NCBI GenBank assembly: GCA_013397435.1
Contig: VZRG01001329.1
Location: 140,134 to 204,133, forward strand
Origin: Erythrocercus mccallii
Lineage: Eukaryota; Chordata; Aves; Passeriformes; Dicruridae
Length of the DNA stretch: 64,000 bases
Direction: 5' to 3'
How positions within the stretch are numbered: the first letter of the stretch is position 1; each line of letters opens with the position of its first letter. The notes under the pieces were generated by a model. The model had not been told where the DNA came from, ran no database searches, and was given only the letters and a program-made list of their open reading frames with translations. A program made the position numbers and the translations under genes. Shown piece after piece: positions 61,621 through 64,000 of the stretch.

Positions 61621-64000
61621 AGTGAGATATTCCTGCCGCTGGGAAGCAAAGCGGAACCATGCGCCGGGTATCATTGCATAACAGATGATGTATTGTACAG
61701 CCTGTACCCTCTCCTAAAGAGCAGAGGTGGGCACGCCAAGGAAGGCTTGAGCCTGGCTCCTGGTGAGCGCCTGGCTCTGGCCTGCCTCCATGGCTGTGAA
61801 TAAAGACAAGTTAAGGAAGAGGCAAAGGGAACATGCTGGCATCGCCGTACTCCCCGTTACTCACAGTAATGAGATTGTTGTGAGGGTGAAACAAAGCCTC
61901 GCTGCCGGCAAGGAATAGGCTTTTCTTGCCACAGAGTGGAAAGTCTGGGAGACCTGCTCTCCCCGGTGTCTCCCTGTGTGTCTCAGAGTCTCCTCTTCCC
62001 CAGGCAGAAGGGTGGGAGGTCTCCTAACAACATTCCTTCAAGGACATGGGAGCTTGCTGCCCTTTTCCCCTTAGGAACCCCAAACACCGTACTGCTTTCT
62101 AGCATCATGTCAGACTCTAGCAGTTGCCCAGGGCGGCAGGACCAGTGTGCTGCTCCTTCCTGCACAGCTCAGACCACAGCTGTCTCCAGATCAGGGTTTG
62201 CAAAATTGCAGCTCATCTTCAGCCTTTAAACATTTAGCAATGAACAGAAAGTGGGTCTGTGAAAAAATCCCAACAAGATACAATAGAGAGGGGATGTCTT
62301 TTCCGTCTTTGTGGCAGATCAAACACATTTATCTAAGGTTTTAATTTCTTTTCCTTTCACATCATAGTGAGGATCTTTAGCGGAGAACGGAACAGCCGGG
62401 TGATATATTTTTGGGTTATAACTTGAGAACAAAAGCTCATTAGGACTCAAAGATTTTATATGGATAACACCACCCACGGTTACTTTAGATAGGGTAGAAA
62501 TGTTTTTATGCTTTAGGGCACAAACTAGCTATTAAATTACTAGGGAACTACAAATATCTACTAGACATATCGATGGGAGTACAAGCAGAACGCAGAGTAC
62601 TACATAAAATAATTACATACAGCACAGCTAATATTAGATCACATGAAAGTACATGACTGTTCTATAAAAATCATTTGCCTCTCTGTATTGGACATTGATT
62701 GAGGGTGGCATTGGTGTTGTATAGGGAGATGCTGACCTAGCTTTCAAAGCTTCAAAACCTTGTAGGCTCTGCCAGCATTTCTCGGCACGGCTGTGCCACT
62801 GGAACTGCCAGAGGAGCCAAGTTTCCTCAAGTAGAAAAAGTCCTTTCTTTTCTGCAGCTAGGTGGGATGTAGGAAACCCAAATGAGAGGCGATGGATTAT
62901 CCATCATACTGAGGACCCACCAAGCAAGCATGTCCTTGACGTGTGAGCCTGAATTGGGGTCGGTGACAAGGACAACTCTGACATCATATGAGTCATGTGA
63001 GGAGGGAGGGGTGTCGCTGCCTCCTGACGGGGGGACGCATCTGTTCCACGCTAGCTCGTGAGATGTGAAGAGGTTGCAGTGCTAAGATGCACATAGGGAG
63101 AGTGGGAGTGTGCCGCTTAGCAGGGCTTTTTTGAGTTTGGGAATCTCATCGGAGCTGCCTCTCTTCTGCTCTGTGATTCCCACCCCTCAGGCGCAGGTGG
63201 TTGTCAGACCAGTGCTGGCATGGTGGCAGAGGGGCCAGGGGCCAGGCTGATGTGGGAGAGCACAGCAGCAAAGTCAGAGCCAGCTTTCCCACCTCTGTGG
63301 GACTTCAGAGGTCTGTGTGTTGTTCCTCAGGGGTGCCTGAAGGATAATGGGAGAAAAGCTTAAAGAAGGTCTTGTAGGGTACACTTTTATTAATTAGAGG
63401 GCATATAGACCTTGGAGTAGCTGCCTGATGTTCCCCCTAGAAAAGGCACACTTTCATTTGCTAATAACTTTGCTGAGCTGAGAAGTCAGTGCACGTGTAC
63501 AAATGACACTTTCTAAGCTGCCATGTCTTTTGTGCATCAGTGCTGTGCACTCCAGAAGGAAACATTCTTCTCAAGGGAAAAAAACCTAGTATGTGAACTA
63601 TAATTAAGATTACCTAACAAGTGACTCCACTGACAAGTGGGGTCAGTTCTAGATGCAGAACTGTAAATATTTGATTTTCTGATTTATTTCTTCACCTTTG
63701 TTACATGGTGGCAGAGAGCTAGATCCTGGGAAAAGGTGGTGAAACAAAATGTCTTCCCTCAAGTACTTTAGATATGTGCTGTGAATGCACATATGAGCTT
63801 CACTGGTAGTTACAGTTAGGTTTCTATTGGCTCTTTTTTTATATTTTTTGTGGTTATTACCTGAAAGGATAATAATTTTGAAGAGACAAGGTGGTGGGCA
63901 GCATGGGCAGGTCATGAGGGTATGTGTTTGCAAATCTAACAGCAGGCAGGTGCTGAGGTCAGTCACTGTATGCCAACTGAAGTGCAGTGGTTGTAAGAGG
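61621..64000. other. Non-coding stretch, no gene recognised
   Basis: The start is moderately GC-rich and the rest AT-rich. Short open frames only. No promoter, exon or repeat family could be supported to the end of the window. Confidence 0.5.

Noticed and set aside
1..64000. Searched by eye for CRISPR arrays, tRNA B-box sequences, telomere repeats and operon-like gene sets
   Set aside because: None found; the sequence is eukaryotic non-coding DNA.

Overview
The window looks like non-coding vertebrate nuclear DNA, most likely avian (a crocodilian or turtle is the alternative). It is AT-rich, and no reading frame carries a convincing intact gene. The recognisable old repeats are CR1-family LINEs and ancient amniote SINE/LINE tails. 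I saw no L1 or Alu. A/T runs broken by short C or G blocks (for example around 1,421-1,475, 24,540-24,600 and 57,745-57,780) are typical of bird genomes. A run of 46 Ns after a CCTT microsatellite shows this is a draft assembly. All organism and family assignments are by eye and by memory of consensus sequences; no search was run.

Layout. 0-14 kb: mostly unique AT-rich sequence with two MIR-like fragments (about 455-605 and 9,590-9,790). 14.4-15.7 kb: a degraded CR1 of the L3-like type, plus strand. 16-31.5 kb: unique sequence with candidate conserved non-coding blocks near 18.0-18.5 and 20.2-20.5 kb. 31.5-34.8 kb: three fragments of an ancient amniote repeat. 35.1 kb: two adjacent POU-dimer-like palindromes. 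35.1-36.4 kb: a CpG-richer patch. 37.0-37.2 kb: microsatellite plus assembly gap. 45.2-46.7 kb: a second long CR1, decayed, reaching its 3' terminus and carrying a 17-G tract, with a perfect 29-bp tandem duplication just upstream. 47.2 kb: an exon-like open segment behind a good 3' splice-site context.

The region 48.4-51.8 kb is the densest in retroelements. It holds a 510-bp solo LTR of an endogenous retrovirus on the minus strand, with perfect 6-bp target-site duplications (48,390-48,899). Next come a CR1 3' fragment (about 49.9-50.4 kb) and a fossil Ty3/gypsy reverse transcriptase on the minus strand (about 50.85-51.78 kb). In the Ty3/gypsy copy the catalytic blocks can be read in order, including YLDDILV, despite stops and frameshifts. 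From 52 to 64 kb the sequence is mostly unknown, with one CR1 3' end at about 59.03-59.16 kb and a G-quadruplex-prone patch at 61.57-61.62 kb.

No operon, pathway or defence-like system is present. The window reads as an intron or intergenic stretch recording several ages of retroelement insertion. The most informative items are the Ty3/gypsy fossil, the solo LTR with intact target-site duplications, and the possible exon at 47.2 kb.
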